NCBI RefSeq assembly: GCF_040219215.1 | Contig: NZ_JAVJSX010000008.1 | Span: 558,001 to 622,000 of the forward strand | DNA length: 64,000 nucleotides | Source: Thalassobaculum_A sp040219215 | GTDB lineage: Bacteria; Pseudomonadota; Alphaproteobacteria; Thalassobaculales; Thalassobaculaceae | Reading direction: 5' to 3' | In this document: positions 1 to 8,252 of the stretch, piece after piece | Numbering within the stretch: the stretch's first letter is position 1 | Layout: every line of letters starts with the position of its first letter | Made by a program: the position numbers and the translations under genes | Notes under the pieces: model-generated | What the model was told of the DNA's origin: nothing | The model's database searches: none | What the model saw: only the letters and a program-made list of their open reading frames with translations

Positions 1-1
1 C

Positions 2-322
2 CTGGTTCGCACCGTCGACCCGTTCGGGCCGCCTTGGCCCGGCTGCCGGGTGCTGGTCGGACGCGGCCCGTTCGACGCGGCGTCGGAGCGGGCGTTGCTG
101 GAGCGCGAGGGTGTCGCTGCGATGGTCTGCCGAAACAGCGGCGGCGTCTCCGGTGCCGCGAAGCTGGTGGCGGCCCGTGCGCTCGAGGTGCCCGTCGTCA
201 TGATCCGTCGCCCCGCTCCACCGGACCTGCCGGTGGCGGCGAGCGTGGCCGAGGCTCTGGACTGGCTGGCTGTGACCGTGGGCAAGACGGGCCCGGCAGC
301 GTTGGAGGAGAGACGATCATGA
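2..322 (+). CDS. cobK: Precorrin-6A reductase, C-terminal part (5' end outside window)
   Basis: Only the last 106 codons are present; the reading frame is open to the window edge. The visible part carries the C-terminal signature of CobK/CbiJ reductases: a GRGPF segment followed by an E-x-x-LL run, then KNSGG-like CRNSGG, AAKLVAAR and a PVVMIRRP strand. CobK reduces (cobalt-)precorrin-6A with NADPH during corrin-ring synthesis in the cytoplasm. The gene ends in TGA inside an ATGA overlap with the next gene. It lies on the opposite strand from the other cobalamin genes of this window, so further cob genes may continue to the left. The family call is firm; the choice between the cobalt-late (CobK) and cobalt-early (CbiJ) enzyme is open. 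Confidence 0.85.
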   Translation: MVRTVDPFGPPWPGCRVLVGRGPFDAASERALLEREGVAAMVCRNSGGVSGAAKLVAARALEVPVVMIRRPAPPDLPVAASVAEALDWLAVTVGKTGPAALEERRS

Positions 323-732
323 ACGACCGGGATCAGAAAGCCGGCTCGGCATTCCGGGCCATCGGGGCGATCGACTACACGGTGATATTCGTGCGCGACA
401 TGGCGGCGATGCGCCGCTTCTACGAGGGCGTCCTCGGCTTCGCCCTGCTGCGCGAGCTGTCGGCGGGGTGGATCGAGTACCGGGTCGGCGCCAACACCCT
501 GGCCCTGGCCACGCCGAGCCGCACCGCGGCCGACGCGCCGGTCCCGGCCGGCAGCGCCGCCCTTCAGCTGGCGTTCAAGGTGCCGGTCGCCGACGTCGAC
601 CGCTGCGCCAACGAACTGGCGCAGCATGGCATCACCCTGCTGTCACCGCCGACCGACCAGGCGTTCGGCCACCGCACCCTGTTCTTCCGCGACCCGGACG
701 GCAATCTGCTGGAGATCTTTGCCGACATCTAG
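319..732 (+). CDS. VOC (glyoxalase/bleomycin resistance) superfamily protein
   Basis: A 137-residue protein with two beta-alpha-beta-beta-beta modules, as in single-domain VOC proteins. The N-terminal half shows YTVIFVRDM and FYEGVLGF; the C-terminal half shows FFRDPDGNLLEIF, whose glutamate is the usual C-terminal metal ligand. The first strand reads Tyr (DYTVIFV) where metal-binding members have His, so metal binding may be altered. The ATG overlaps the cobK stop (ATGA), so the two are translationally coupled; a role in cobalamin metabolism is not implied by the family. The substrate is unknown. Confidence 0.75.
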   Translation: MNDRDQKAGSAFRAIGAIDYTVIFVRDMAAMRRFYEGVLGFALLRELSAGWIEYRVGANTLALATPSRTAADAPVPAGSAALQLAFKVPVADVDRCANELAQHGITLLSPPTDQAFGHRTLFFRDPDGNLLEIFADI

Positions 733-798
733 CGGGCGACGTCCGGCGGTGTGGGAGTGGGTAGCAGGACTGAAGGTGACCCCGAGCGGGCTTCTTCC

Positions 799-1329
799 TT
801 AGCTGCCGTTCCATTCCAAGCGCGTCAACTCGTACCAGACCTCCCCGTGCTCGCTGCCTGGGAACGGGGCGGAGTTGAAGGAGACCGTGCGGGTGTATCT
901 CATGCCGATCTTCTCCATCACGCGGCGCGAGCCCTGGTTCACCGCCATGGTGCATGCCACGATCTTGTCATAGCCTGCGGCGCTGAATCCCCAGTTTACG
1001 AGAGCCAGCCCCCCTTCCGTTCCGAACCCCCGACCCCATTCCTTCCGGCGTAGGCGATATCCGATCTCGGCTAGCGTCTGGCTCTCTGGAAACAAACAGA
1101 ACCACCCGACGAACTCATCATTGATGGTTCGACGCGCCGTCCAAACGTGCTGCTCTGTTCCTCTCGGCATGAGAAACGTCACGTGCTTCGGGTCGGTCTT
1201 CTCATGGTCAACGGCGCCGCCGTTAAGAAAACGCATGACCTCTGGATCAAGCTCAAGGTCGATGAAGTCGGCGCGGTCTTCTGGGGAGCAAGGACTGAGC
1301 GTCAAATTCATCGTCTGCAACACGGCCAT
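799..1329 (-). CDS. GNAT-family N-acetyltransferase (RimJ/RimL type)
   Basis: Encodes about 176 residues in the acetyltransferase_3 style: LTLSPCSPEDRADF at the N-terminus, a YRLRRKEWGRGFGTEG acetyl-CoA loop and the SRRVMEKIGMRY helix typical of RimJ/RimL-like enzymes. It probably transfers acetyl from acetyl-CoA to a small molecule or protein N-terminus. Start choice is uncertain: ATG at 1329 is used here, an ATG at 1311 is possible, and the frame stays open to a TTG at 1380. Base composition is visibly less G+C-rich than the flanking genes, which hints at later acquisition. It is convergent with the VOC gene. Confidence 0.72.
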   Translation of the reverse strand: MAVLQTMNLTLSPCSPEDRADFIDLELDPEVMRFLNGGAVDHEKTDPKHVTFLMPRGTEQHVWTARRTINDEFVGWFCLFPESQTLAEIGYRLRRKEWGRGFGTEGGLALVNWGFSAAGYDKIVACTMAVNQGSRRVMEKIGMRYTRTVSFNSAPFPGSEHGEVWYELTRLEWNGS

Positions 1330-1453
1330 GTTCGAATTTCCACTGAAGCATTCGCAAGTGCCACTGAAAGTATCGAACAAATGAGATCGTGCGGTATCGA
1401 GAGTTCCGCGGCACGGCAGTGGCGGTCACAGTGAGCGCGCCCCGCTCCTGCTT

Positions 1454-2602
1454 CTAGCCCAGCAGATCGCGCAGGGTCCGCATGAACACCCGGGCGCCGA
1501 TGCCGATCAGGTGGTCCGGGAAATCGTAGTCGGGGTTGTGCAGGCTGGGGTGGGTCTCGCCGGCGCCCAGGAAGAACATCGCCGACGGCGCGTGATCGCC
1601 GAAGCGGCCGAAATCCTCCGACGCCCGCAGCGGCGGAAAGCCGCGGTCGCACGGCACACCCTCGGCTTCGAGCGCGCGGTGCAGGTGACCGACCGCCGCC
1701 GGGGCGTTCTCGCAGTGCCTGAACACGTCGTGATAGTCGATCTCGACGCCCAGCCCGCAGTCACCGGCGGCCGATTCGGCCAGCTGCTCGGCCCTGGCGC
1801 GCAGGGCGTCCATGCGGGCGTCGGTCAGGGTCCGCAGCGTCGCCCAGACCTCGGCGTGCGCCGGGGCGATCCCGAACGCTGGCTCGCCCATCCGGGCGTG
1901 GGTCACGGTCACCATCGCGAAGGTGTCGTCGATCGGGCCGCCGCTGCCGAGCGCGGTCAGCGCCGGCATCAGGCCCGCCACCGCGTTCATCGGCGAGACA
2001 CCGGTCTCCGGCATGGAGGCGTGGGCGGTCTTGCCGGCGAAGGTGACGCGCATGCCGCGCGACGCGCAGTTCACCGGCCCGTCGACCAGGGCGGCGTGGC
2101 CAAGCGGGATGCCGGGCAGGTTGTGCAGCGCGAACGCGAAGTCCGGCGCGATCTCGCGGAACTTCGGGTCGGCGGTGACCGCCGCCGCTCCGGAGCCGTC
2201 CTCCTCGGCCGGCTGGAACAGCAGCACCGCGCGGCCGCGCTGCGGACGCCGGCGCCCCAGGCCACGGGCCAGGGCGGCCAGGGTCGCCATGTGCCCGTCA
2301 TGCCCGCACATGTGGCCCCGGCCGGCGATGGTGGAGCGGTGGGGGATGTCGGAGATCTCGGCGATCGGCAGGCCGTCGAGCTCGGCGCGGAATAGGACGG
2401 TCGGGCCGGGTTCCTCGCCTTCGTAGATCGCGGCGACCCCGTTGCCGCCGATCCCGGTGACGATCCGGTCGGCGCCGGTGGCCGCCACGAACGCCTGGAC
2501 CGCTCGGGCGGTCTCCACTTCCGCGCCCGACAGCTCCGGCATCCGGTGCAGCTGCTGGCGCCACTCGGCCAGTTCGACCATGTCCTGGTTGGTCAGAAAC
2601 AT
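1454..2602 (-). CDS. M20 family amidohydrolase (N-acyl-amino-acid / hippurate hydrolase type)
   Basis: A 382-residue zinc peptidase-like protein. Metal-site motifs are in the expected order: RAELDGLPI, then MCGHDGHMA, then FQPAEEDGSGA with the catalytic Glu pair, then ALHNLPGIPLG, and ASEDFGRFGDHAPSAMFFLGAG near the C-terminus. The inserted dimerisation domain lies in the middle. Such enzymes hydrolyse the amide of N-acyl amino acids or indole/benzoyl conjugates in the cytoplasm. The ATG at 2602 is preferred over an upstream in-frame start at 2665 because a GGAG sits at good spacing before it and the longer form would overlap the upstream gene. It is last in the minus-strand run that starts with cbiX, 55 bases after an acetyltransferase gene. 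Confidence 0.83.
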   Translation of the reverse strand: MFLTNQDMVELAEWRQQLHRMPELSGAEVETARAVQAFVAATGADRIVTGIGGNGVAAIYEGEEPGPTVLFRAELDGLPIAEISDIPHRSTIAGRGHMCGHDGHMATLAALARGLGRRRPQRGRAVLLFQPAEEDGSGAAAVTADPKFREIAPDFAFALHNLPGIPLGHAALVDGPVNCASRGMRVTFAGKTAHASMPETGVSPMNAVAGLMPALTALGSGGPIDDTFAMVTVTHARMGEPAFGIAPAHAEVWATLRTLTDARMDALRARAEQLAESAAGDCGLGVEIDYHDVFRHCENAPAAVGHLHRALEAEGVPCDRGFPPLRASEDFGRFGDHAPSAMFFLGAGETHPSLHNPDYDFPDHLIGIGARVFMRTLRDLLG

Positions 2603-2657
2603 CGGGAACTCCGCGAAATGGTGTGGCGGCATTCTAGCAAATCCGGGCGGGTCGGGG

Positions 2658-3095
2658 TCACGCAATCAGCCGCTTGCGCAGCCGGACCGCGCCGCTCGGC
2701 TCCAGGCCGGCCTCCTGCCAGCCGTTGTCGCGATAGATCCGCTCGGCTCGGGTACCGGGCGAGGTGAGCAGCCAGGCGTGGCGGTGGCCGCGGCGCAGCA
2801 GGTCGTCGCAGCACTTGCGTAGCAGCGCCCGGCCGATGCCGCGGCCCTGGGCGTCGGGGTGGACGTAGACCGCCTCGACTTCGCCGCTCGATGGGTCGGC
2901 GGCGCCGAAGCCGTGCACGTCCCGGCCGTCCGACCACACCCAGACCCGGCCGTGCGCCAGGAATCGCGCCGCGGTCGCGGTGAACTGGGCCCAGTCGTCG
3001 CGGAAGCGGTGCTCGGAGACGGTCGTCCAGATCTCGAACAGCCGGGTCAGGTCGGCATGGGTCGCCCGGCGCAGCAGGCCCCTGCGTATCGGCAT
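2658..3095 (-). CDS. GNAT-family N-acetyltransferase
   Basis: A 145-residue single-domain acetyltransferase. The central strand EAVYVHPDAQGRGIGRALL holds the pyrophosphate-binding Q/R-x-x-G-x-G/A loop, and the C-terminal AERIYRDNGWQEAG is the usual motif B. It starts 16 bases downstream of cobM and is therefore likely cotranscribed with the cobalamin operon, although nothing in the protein ties it to corrin chemistry. The substrate is unknown. Confidence 0.78.
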   Translation of the reverse strand: MPIRRGLLRRATHADLTRLFEIWTTVSEHRFRDDWAQFTATAARFLAHGRVWVWSDGRDVHGFGAADPSSGEVEAVYVHPDAQGRGIGRALLRKCCDDLLRRGHRHAWLLTSPGTRAERIYRDNGWQEAGLEPSGAVRLRKRLIA

Positions 3096-3111
3096 GGCGT
3101 GTCCAGGGTTG

Positions 3112-3882
3112 TCAGCCGGCGGTGCGCCGGACCGGCCGCAGGATATGGGCGTGGGCGCCGTCGTAAAGCGCGGAATCGCGAAATCCGTGGGCGTCGAGTG
3201 CGGGGCCGATCAGGATCAGCGCGGTTCGGGTGATCTTGGCGTCGCGGACCTGGGCAGAAATGCCTGACAGGGTGCCGCGCAGGATCTTCTGGTCCGGCCA
3301 GCCGACCCGGTAGGCGACGGCGACCGGGCAGTCGGCGCCGTAGTGCGGCTCCAGCACCCGGCGGACCTCGCGCAGGTTGCGGATCGACAGGTGGATGGCG
3401 AGCGTCGCTCTGGTGCGCGCCAGGTTCTCTAACTCCTCGCCCTGGGGCATCGGCGACGACTTCATCGCGGTGCGGGTCAGGATGATGGTCTGCGCCACCT
3501 CGGGTACCGTCAGTTCGGTGCCCAGCGCCGCGGCGGCGGCGGCGAAGGCCGGCACGCCCGGGGTGATGTCGTAGGGAATGCCGAGATCGCGCAGCCGACG
3601 GATCTGTTCGGCGATCGCACCGTAGATCGAGGGGTCGCCGGAGTGCACTCGGGCCACGTCCTGGCCGGCGGCGTGAGCATCGGCGATCAGCGCGATGATG
3701 TCGTCCAGCGTCAGCGGCGCGGTGTCGACCACGACGGCGTCGGCCGGGGCGTGGGCCACCACCGCCGCCGGCACCAGCGACCCGGCGTACAGGCACACCG
3801 GGCAGCGCGCGATCAGATCGCGGCCGCGAATGGTCAGCAGGTCCGGGTCGCCCGGCCCGGCGCCGATGAAATGCACGGTCAT
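3112..3882 (-). CDS. cobM: Precorrin-4 / cobalt-precorrin-4 C11-methyltransferase
   Basis: A 256-residue tetrapyrrole methylase that puts the C-11 methyl group on the corrin precursor using SAM. It opens with the class III methyltransferase loop VHFIGAGPGDPDLLT, followed by YAGSLVP, the RVHSGDPSIYGAIAEQ motif typical of CobM/CbiF, the ITPGVPAF loop and a late AYRVGWPDQ strand. The ATG at 3882 overlaps the cbiG-cobJ stop in an ATGA, so translation is coupled. Length matches the family. A longer in-frame extension upstream is an overlap artefact inside cbiG-cobJ. Confidence 0.93.
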   Translation of the reverse strand: MTVHFIGAGPGDPDLLTIRGRDLIARCPVCLYAGSLVPAAVVAHAPADAVVVDTAPLTLDDIIALIADAHAAGQDVARVHSGDPSIYGAIAEQIRRLRDLGIPYDITPGVPAFAAAAAALGTELTVPEVAQTIILTRTAMKSSPMPQGEELENLARTRATLAIHLSIRNLREVRRVLEPHYGADCPVAVAYRVGWPDQKILRGTLSGISAQVRDAKITRTALILIGPALDAHGFRDSALYDGAHAHILRPVRRTAG

Positions 3883-5678
3883 GATGCGTCCTTCTCGAGC
3901 AGGGCCGAACCCGGCTTTCCGGCATAGCCGCGCGGCGTGTAGACCCAGCAGCCGCCGTCGCTGCGCGGCACCGCCCGGGTGGTGGAGGATCCGACCAGCA
4001 CCACCGTCAGCATGTCGACGGTTTCCGGATCGAGATCGGCGAGGGTGGTCACCGCGACCGTCTCCTCTGGCCGGCCCAGAGAGCGGGCCAGCACCACCGG
4101 CGTGTCGGCAGGGCGGTGGGCGGAAAGCGCAGCCTTGGCGGCGTGCAGTTGGGTGCGGCGGCGGCGCGACACCGGGTTGTAGAACGCGACGACGAAGTCG
4201 CCTTCGGCGGCGGCCTTGATGCGGCCCTCGATCGCGGCCCACGGGGTCAGCAGGTCGGACAGCGAGATCGTGCAGAAATCGTGGCCGAGGGGTGCGCCGA
4301 TCCGGGCGGCGGCGGCCTGCAGCGCGGAAACACCGGGCGAGACCTGCACCGCCACCCGGCCCCAGTCGGCACGGTCGGTACGATCCAGAAGCTCGAACAC
4401 CAGGGTCGCCATGGCGTAGATGCCGGGGTCACCGGACGACACCAGGGCGACCTTGCGGCCGGCCGCAGCCAGGTCTAGGGCGGCGCGGGCGCGGTCCTCT
4501 TCGGCACCCAGCGGGAACGGGTGGCGCGTCTTGTGGTGGGCGATCGGGCCGAGCAGGTCGAGGTACAGATCGTAGCCGACCAGATCGTCGGCGGCGGCCA
4601 CCAGGGCGTCGACCTCCGGCGTGCGCCAGTCGGGCGTGCCCGGCCCGGTGCCGACAATGGCCAGCGAACCGCGCGGGTGGCCTGTGACGGTCGGGTCGAT
4701 CGGGGCCGGCGCCTCGGCGACCGCGCAGGTGGCACGCGCGGATCGATGCTTCGGCACGACCAGGACGGCGTCCGATCCGGCGGCGGCCAGGGCCGCACCT
4801 TCCGACACGCCGTGGCAGCCGACTTCGCGGAACACCACGTCCGACGGGGTGGCGAGGCGCGGCGCCTCCGCCTCCAGCCGGGCGGCGTCGAAGAACCGGG
4901 CCGGTACGCCCAGCCGGGCGGCGGCCGTGTGGACGGCGGCCTCGTCGGACTTCAGGTCGAGGGAGACGACGCAGGCGATTGCTCCGGGTGCCAGATCGGC
5001 GTCGGCGAGGGTGGTCTGCACCAGGTTCCACAGCTCATCCGGATCGCAGCCGCGCTCGCAGCCGACGCCGAGGGCGAGGGTTGCCGGGTGGTAGACGAGG
5101 CGGCCGGGCTGATCCTCCGTGCGCCGGATCGTGGCGGCCAGGGTCACGGTGCCGTCCTCGGCGCGCGGGAAGGTGGCGTGGTCGAGCCAGGGCAGGCTGC
5201 CCTCGACCCGCGCCGAAGCACCGGCCAGCAGGGCGGCGGCGACCTCCTTGTGGCGCGCCGGGTTGACGAGCGTCCAGCCGGCCGGCGGCGCGTCCAGGGC
5301 GACCCCGAAACGCACGTCGCTGGCGGTGGTGATGGCGGCGGTGCCGCCCAGCGCGTCGGCGATCCGGCGGGCGAGGTCGTTGGCGCCGCGATGGCCACCC
5401 AGCAGCGGCACCACCGAGGATCCGTCCTCCGCCACCGCCAGCACCGGCGGCTCTTCCGCCTTGTCGGCGATCAGCGGGGCCAGCGCCCGGATGGCGATGC
5501 CCGACGCACCGACCAGCACGATCGGCCGTCCGGCCCGGAACGCCGCCCGCAGGGTCTCGGCAATCCCGAGTACCGGGTCGATGACGCGACCGCCGGTGGC
5601 TGCGGCGACGCTGGCTGCGGTGGCGTGGCCGGATGCGGTGACGGCGATCACATCGGCGCGCGTGGTGGGAAGGGTCAC
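3879..5678 (-). CDS. cbiG-cobJ: CbiG-CobJ fusion: cobalt-precorrin-5A hydrolase / precorrin-3B C17-methyltransferase
   Basis: A 599-residue fusion. Residues 1 to about 330 are CbiG: an N-terminal domain with VLVGASGIAIRALAPLI and VVPLLGGHRGAND, and a C-terminal domain with LGVGCERGCDPDELW and CHGVSEGAAL. From about 337 a complete CobJ follows: GSLAIVGTGPGTPDW, VSSGDPGIYAMA and AFYNPVSRRR. CbiG opens the lactone ring and releases the C-20 fragment; CobJ methylates C-17 and contracts the ring. The start is a GTG whose bases overlap the cobI stop (GTGA). The longer frame upstream lies inside cobI and is not used. CbiG is a hallmark of the cobalt-early (anaerobic) route, so the operon probably works on cobalt-bearing intermediates. 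Confidence 0.92.
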   Translation of the reverse strand: MTLPTTRADVIAVTASGHATAASVAAATGGRVIDPVLGIAETLRAAFRAGRPIVLVGASGIAIRALAPLIADKAEEPPVLAVAEDGSSVVPLLGGHRGANDLARRIADALGGTAAITTASDVRFGVALDAPPAGWTLVNPARHKEVAAALLAGASARVEGSLPWLDHATFPRAEDGTVTLAATIRRTEDQPGRLVYHPATLALGVGCERGCDPDELWNLVQTTLADADLAPGAIACVVSLDLKSDEAAVHTAAARLGVPARFFDAARLEAEAPRLATPSDVVFREVGCHGVSEGAALAAAGSDAVLVVPKHRSARATCAVAEAPAPIDPTVTGHPRGSLAIVGTGPGTPDWRTPEVDALVAAADDLVGYDLYLDLLGPIAHHKTRHPFPLGAEEDRARAALDLAAAGRKVALVSSGDPGIYAMATLVFELLDRTDRADWGRVAVQVSPGVSALQAAAARIGAPLGHDFCTISLSDLLTPWAAIEGRIKAAAEGDFVVAFYNPVSRRRRTQLHAAKAALSAHRPADTPVVLARSLGRPEETVAVTTLADLDPETVDMLTVVLVGSSTTRAVPRSDGGCWVYTPRGYAGKPGSALLEKDAS

Positions 5679-6379
5679 GACCAGGCCTCGCCGCGTCGGT
5701 GGATCAGGATGGTGGAAAAGTAAGGCGCGCCATCGGCCTCGACCGCGGCGAGCGGCAGGATGCGTTCGGTTCCCATGGTCGCGCGCTCCACGTACCGGGC
5801 ACGGTCGGTCAGTCCCAGACGCTCGATCAGCGCGCGGACCCGCGGGAAGTGCCGGCCGACCTTGATGATCGCCGCCGCGTCGACGCCGTCGAGCCGAGCC
5901 GCCAGCACCGTGTCGTCGAGCGGGGCCGGCAGCACCACCAGCGTGTCGTTGCGGGCCGCCAGCGGGCTCCCCAGCCGGGCGGCGCACGCGGTCAGGGACG
6001 ATACGCCCGGCACCACCACGATCCGGTGGCGCTCGGCCAGCCGCCCGAACAGGTACATGAACGAGCCGTAGAAGAACGGGTCGCCCTCGCAGAGCACGGC
6101 AACCGAACGGCCGGCGTCCAGCACGGCCCCAAGGCGCTCGGCGGCGGCGTCGTAGACCTCCTGCGCCGGGAACCGCTCGACCAGCATCGGCACGCGGATC
6201 GCGTACTCCTCGACGCCCGCCGGCAGGTGTTCGGCGACGATGGCGCGGGCCAGGCTGTCGCCATGCTCCAGCGCCGGGTAGGCGACCAGGTCGACGCTTC
6301 GCAGCAGCCGCAGCGCCTTCAGGGTGATCAGCTCCGGATCGCCGGGACCGACGCCGAGGCCATAGAGCGTGCCGGCCAT
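5675..6379 (-). CDS. cobI: Precorrin-2 C20-methyltransferase
   Basis: A 234-residue tetrapyrrole methylase that adds the C-20 methyl group to precorrin-2 or cobalt-precorrin-2. Motifs in order: LYGLGVGPGDPELITLKA, VAVLCEGDPFFYGSFMYLF (the EGDP-F-x-S signature of CobI/CbiL), VPGVSSLTACAARLG and a C-terminal ATMGTERIL. The ATG overlaps the cobL stop (ATGA). Length is normal for the family. It sits between cobL and cbiG-cobJ, and its product feeds CobJ next door. Confidence 0.92.
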   Translation of the reverse strand: MAGTLYGLGVGPGDPELITLKALRLLRSVDLVAYPALEHGDSLARAIVAEHLPAGVEEYAIRVPMLVERFPAQEVYDAAAERLGAVLDAGRSVAVLCEGDPFFYGSFMYLFGRLAERHRIVVVPGVSSLTACAARLGSPLAARNDTLVVLPAPLDDTVLAARLDGVDAAAIIKVGRHFPRVRALIERLGLTDRARYVERATMGTERILPLAAVEADGAPYFSTILIHRRGEAWS

Positions 6380-7611
6380 CAGCCGTCTCCGTAGGGTTTG
6401 GCGAGGCGCCACTGGGTGACCGGCATCAGCGGCCGCCAGCCGTGGTAGGGGCCGACCGGCTCGGCACGTTCGACCGAGATCCGCACCAGCTCGCCACCGA
6501 GTTCGGCGTGCTTGGCCAGCAGCACCGCCTCGCTCTCCAGGGTCACGGTGTTGGCGACCAGCCGCCCGCCGGGACGCAGGGCCGTCCAGCATGCCTCGAT
6601 CACGCCGGGGGTCGATGCGCCTCCGCCGACGAACACGGCATCGGGTGCTTCCAGTCCGGCCAGGGCATCCGGGGCTGTGCCGTCGACGATTGCCAGGGTG
6701 GGCGTGCCCAGACGCTCGGCGTTGGCGGCGATCAGCGCGCGGCGCTGCGGTTTCGGTTCGATGGCGATGGCCCGGTTCAGCGGGTCGGCGCGCATCCACT
6801 CGATGGCAATCGATCCGCAGCCGGCACCGACGTCCCACAGCAACTCGCCCGGGTGCGGCGCCAACGCCGCCAGGGTGATCGCCCGCACTTCGCGCTTGGT
6901 CATCTGACCGTCGTGGCGGAAGGCGTCGTCCGGCAGTCCGGGAATGGTGGCGAGCGGCCGGGCATCGGCACCGGCCCGGACCGTGACGGCAACGGTGTTC
7001 AGGTCGGCGCCGGCCGGGTGAGCCCAGGAACCGGCGATGCCGTCGATCCGGCGCTCGTCGGATCCGGCCATGTGTTCCAGTACGGTGATGGCGCTCGCGC
7101 CGAAACCACGCTCGGCCAGGCGAGCGGCGACGGTGGCCGGCGTCGCGGCGTTCTCCGACAGCAGGATCAGACGGGCGCCGGGCTGCAGGTGGGGTTCCAG
7201 CAGCGCCAACGGCCGGCCGTGCAGGGTCAGCAGCCTGGTTGTGTGCTCCGGCCAGCCCAGCCGGGCGCACACCAGGGTGCGGGCCGACGCCGCCGGCACC
7301 ACCACCATCTCCTCGAACGACAGGCGCCGGGCCAGGGTGGTGCCGATGCCGAAGCAGAACGGGTCGCCGGTCGCCAGTACGCACACCCGGCTCGGCTTGA
7401 GGTTTTCGATGGTCTCGACCAGGGCCCTGAGGGGCGTGGGCCAGGGAATCCGTCGCCGCGTGTCGCCGGGCGGCAGCATCGCCAGGTGACGGTCGCCGCC
7501 GACCAGCACTTCCGCCTGGTCGAGAAGCGCGCGGGCGCTCGGCGACAAGACCACAAACCCATCCTCACCAACACCAATCACCGAAAGCCACGGGGATGTC
7601 TGGGTGTTCAT
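6379..7611 (-). CDS. cobL: Precorrin-6Y C5,15-methyltransferase (decarboxylating), CbiE-CbiT fusion
   Basis: About 410 residues with two catalytic domains. The N-terminal CbiE-like tetrapyrrole methylase (to about residue 210) has LSVIGVGEDGF, VCVLATGDPFCFGIGTTL and VVVPAASARTLVCARLGW. The C-terminal CbiT-like Rossmann methyltransferase has TKREVRAITLAAL, LLWDVGAGCGSIAIEW and DAVFVGGGAS. The enzyme adds methyls at C-5 and C-15 and removes the acetate carboxyl at C-12. The ATG at 7611 is annotated; a GTG at 7617 would create a GTGA overlap with cobH as elsewhere in this operon and is an equal candidate. Confidence 0.91.
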   Translation of the reverse strand: MNTQTSPWLSVIGVGEDGFVVLSPSARALLDQAEVLVGGDRHLAMLPPGDTRRRIPWPTPLRALVETIENLKPSRVCVLATGDPFCFGIGTTLARRLSFEEMVVVPAASARTLVCARLGWPEHTTRLLTLHGRPLALLEPHLQPGARLILLSENAATPATVAARLAERGFGASAITVLEHMAGSDERRIDGIAGSWAHPAGADLNTVAVTVRAGADARPLATIPGLPDDAFRHDGQMTKREVRAITLAALAPHPGELLWDVGAGCGSIAIEWMRADPLNRAIAIEPKPQRRALIAANAERLGTPTLAIVDGTAPDALAGLEAPDAVFVGGGASTPGVIEACWTALRPGGRLVANTVTLESEAVLLAKHAELGGELVRISVERAEPVGPYHGWRPLMPVTQWRLAKPYGDG

Positions 7612-7613
7612 CG

Positions 7614-8252
7614 TCACACTCCCTCGCGGGCCAGCGCGTTGACGGCGGCTGACGCCATGGCGCTGCCTCCGCGCCGGCCGAGCAGGGTCAGGTACGGCAG
7701 GTCGGTTGCGGCCAGCGCCGCCTTGGACTCCGCCGCGCCGACGAACCCGACCGGGAAGCCCAGGATCACCGCCGGACGCGGAGCGCCGTCGGCCAGCAGT
7801 TCCAGCAGCCGGAACAGCGCGGTCGGGGCATTGCCGATCGCCACCACGGCACCGTCCAGATGCGGGACCCACAGATCGACGGCGACCGCCGACCGGGTCA
7901 GTCCGGCCTCGATCGCCATGCCCGGCACACGGGGATCGTTGAGGGTGCAGACCACCTGGTTGTCGGCCGGCAGTCGAGCCCGGGTGACGCCGGCTTCCAC
8001 CATGCGGGCGTCGACCAGGACCGGCGCGCCCGCAGCCAGGGCGGTCTGCCCGGCGGTTACCGCACCCGCGGCGAAGCGCAGATCGGGCGCGATCTCGACC
8101 ATCCCGCAGGCGTGGATCAGCCGGGTCGCGACCCCCCGTTCGGCGGCATCGAAACGACCGAGCCCGGCTTCCGCCTGGACGATCTCGAAAGACCGCCGGG
8201 TGATCTCGGCCGGGTCGGTGATCCAGTCTCGGACGGTCATGCCGCCGCTCAC
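7614..8252 (-). CDS. cobH: Precorrin-8X methylmutase
   Basis: A 212-residue protein that moves the methyl group from C-11 to C-12, giving hydrogenobyrinate or cobyrinate. The active-site histidine lies in TRLIHACGMVE (His47), followed by VLVDARMVEAGVTR, AIGNAPTALFRLLEL and ILGFPVGFVGAAESK, all typical of CobH/CbiC. The start is GTG at 8252, overlapping the cbiX stop as GTGA; an internal ATG four codons in is the alternative. It is second in the minus-strand cobalamin operon. Confidence 0.93.
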   Translation of the reverse strand: MSGGMTVRDWITDPAEITRRSFEIVQAEAGLGRFDAAERGVATRLIHACGMVEIAPDLRFAAGAVTAGQTALAAGAPVLVDARMVEAGVTRARLPADNQVVCTLNDPRVPGMAIEAGLTRSAVAVDLWVPHLDGAVVAIGNAPTALFRLLELLADGAPRPAVILGFPVGFVGAAESKAALAATDLPYLTLLGRRGGSAMASAAVNALAREGV

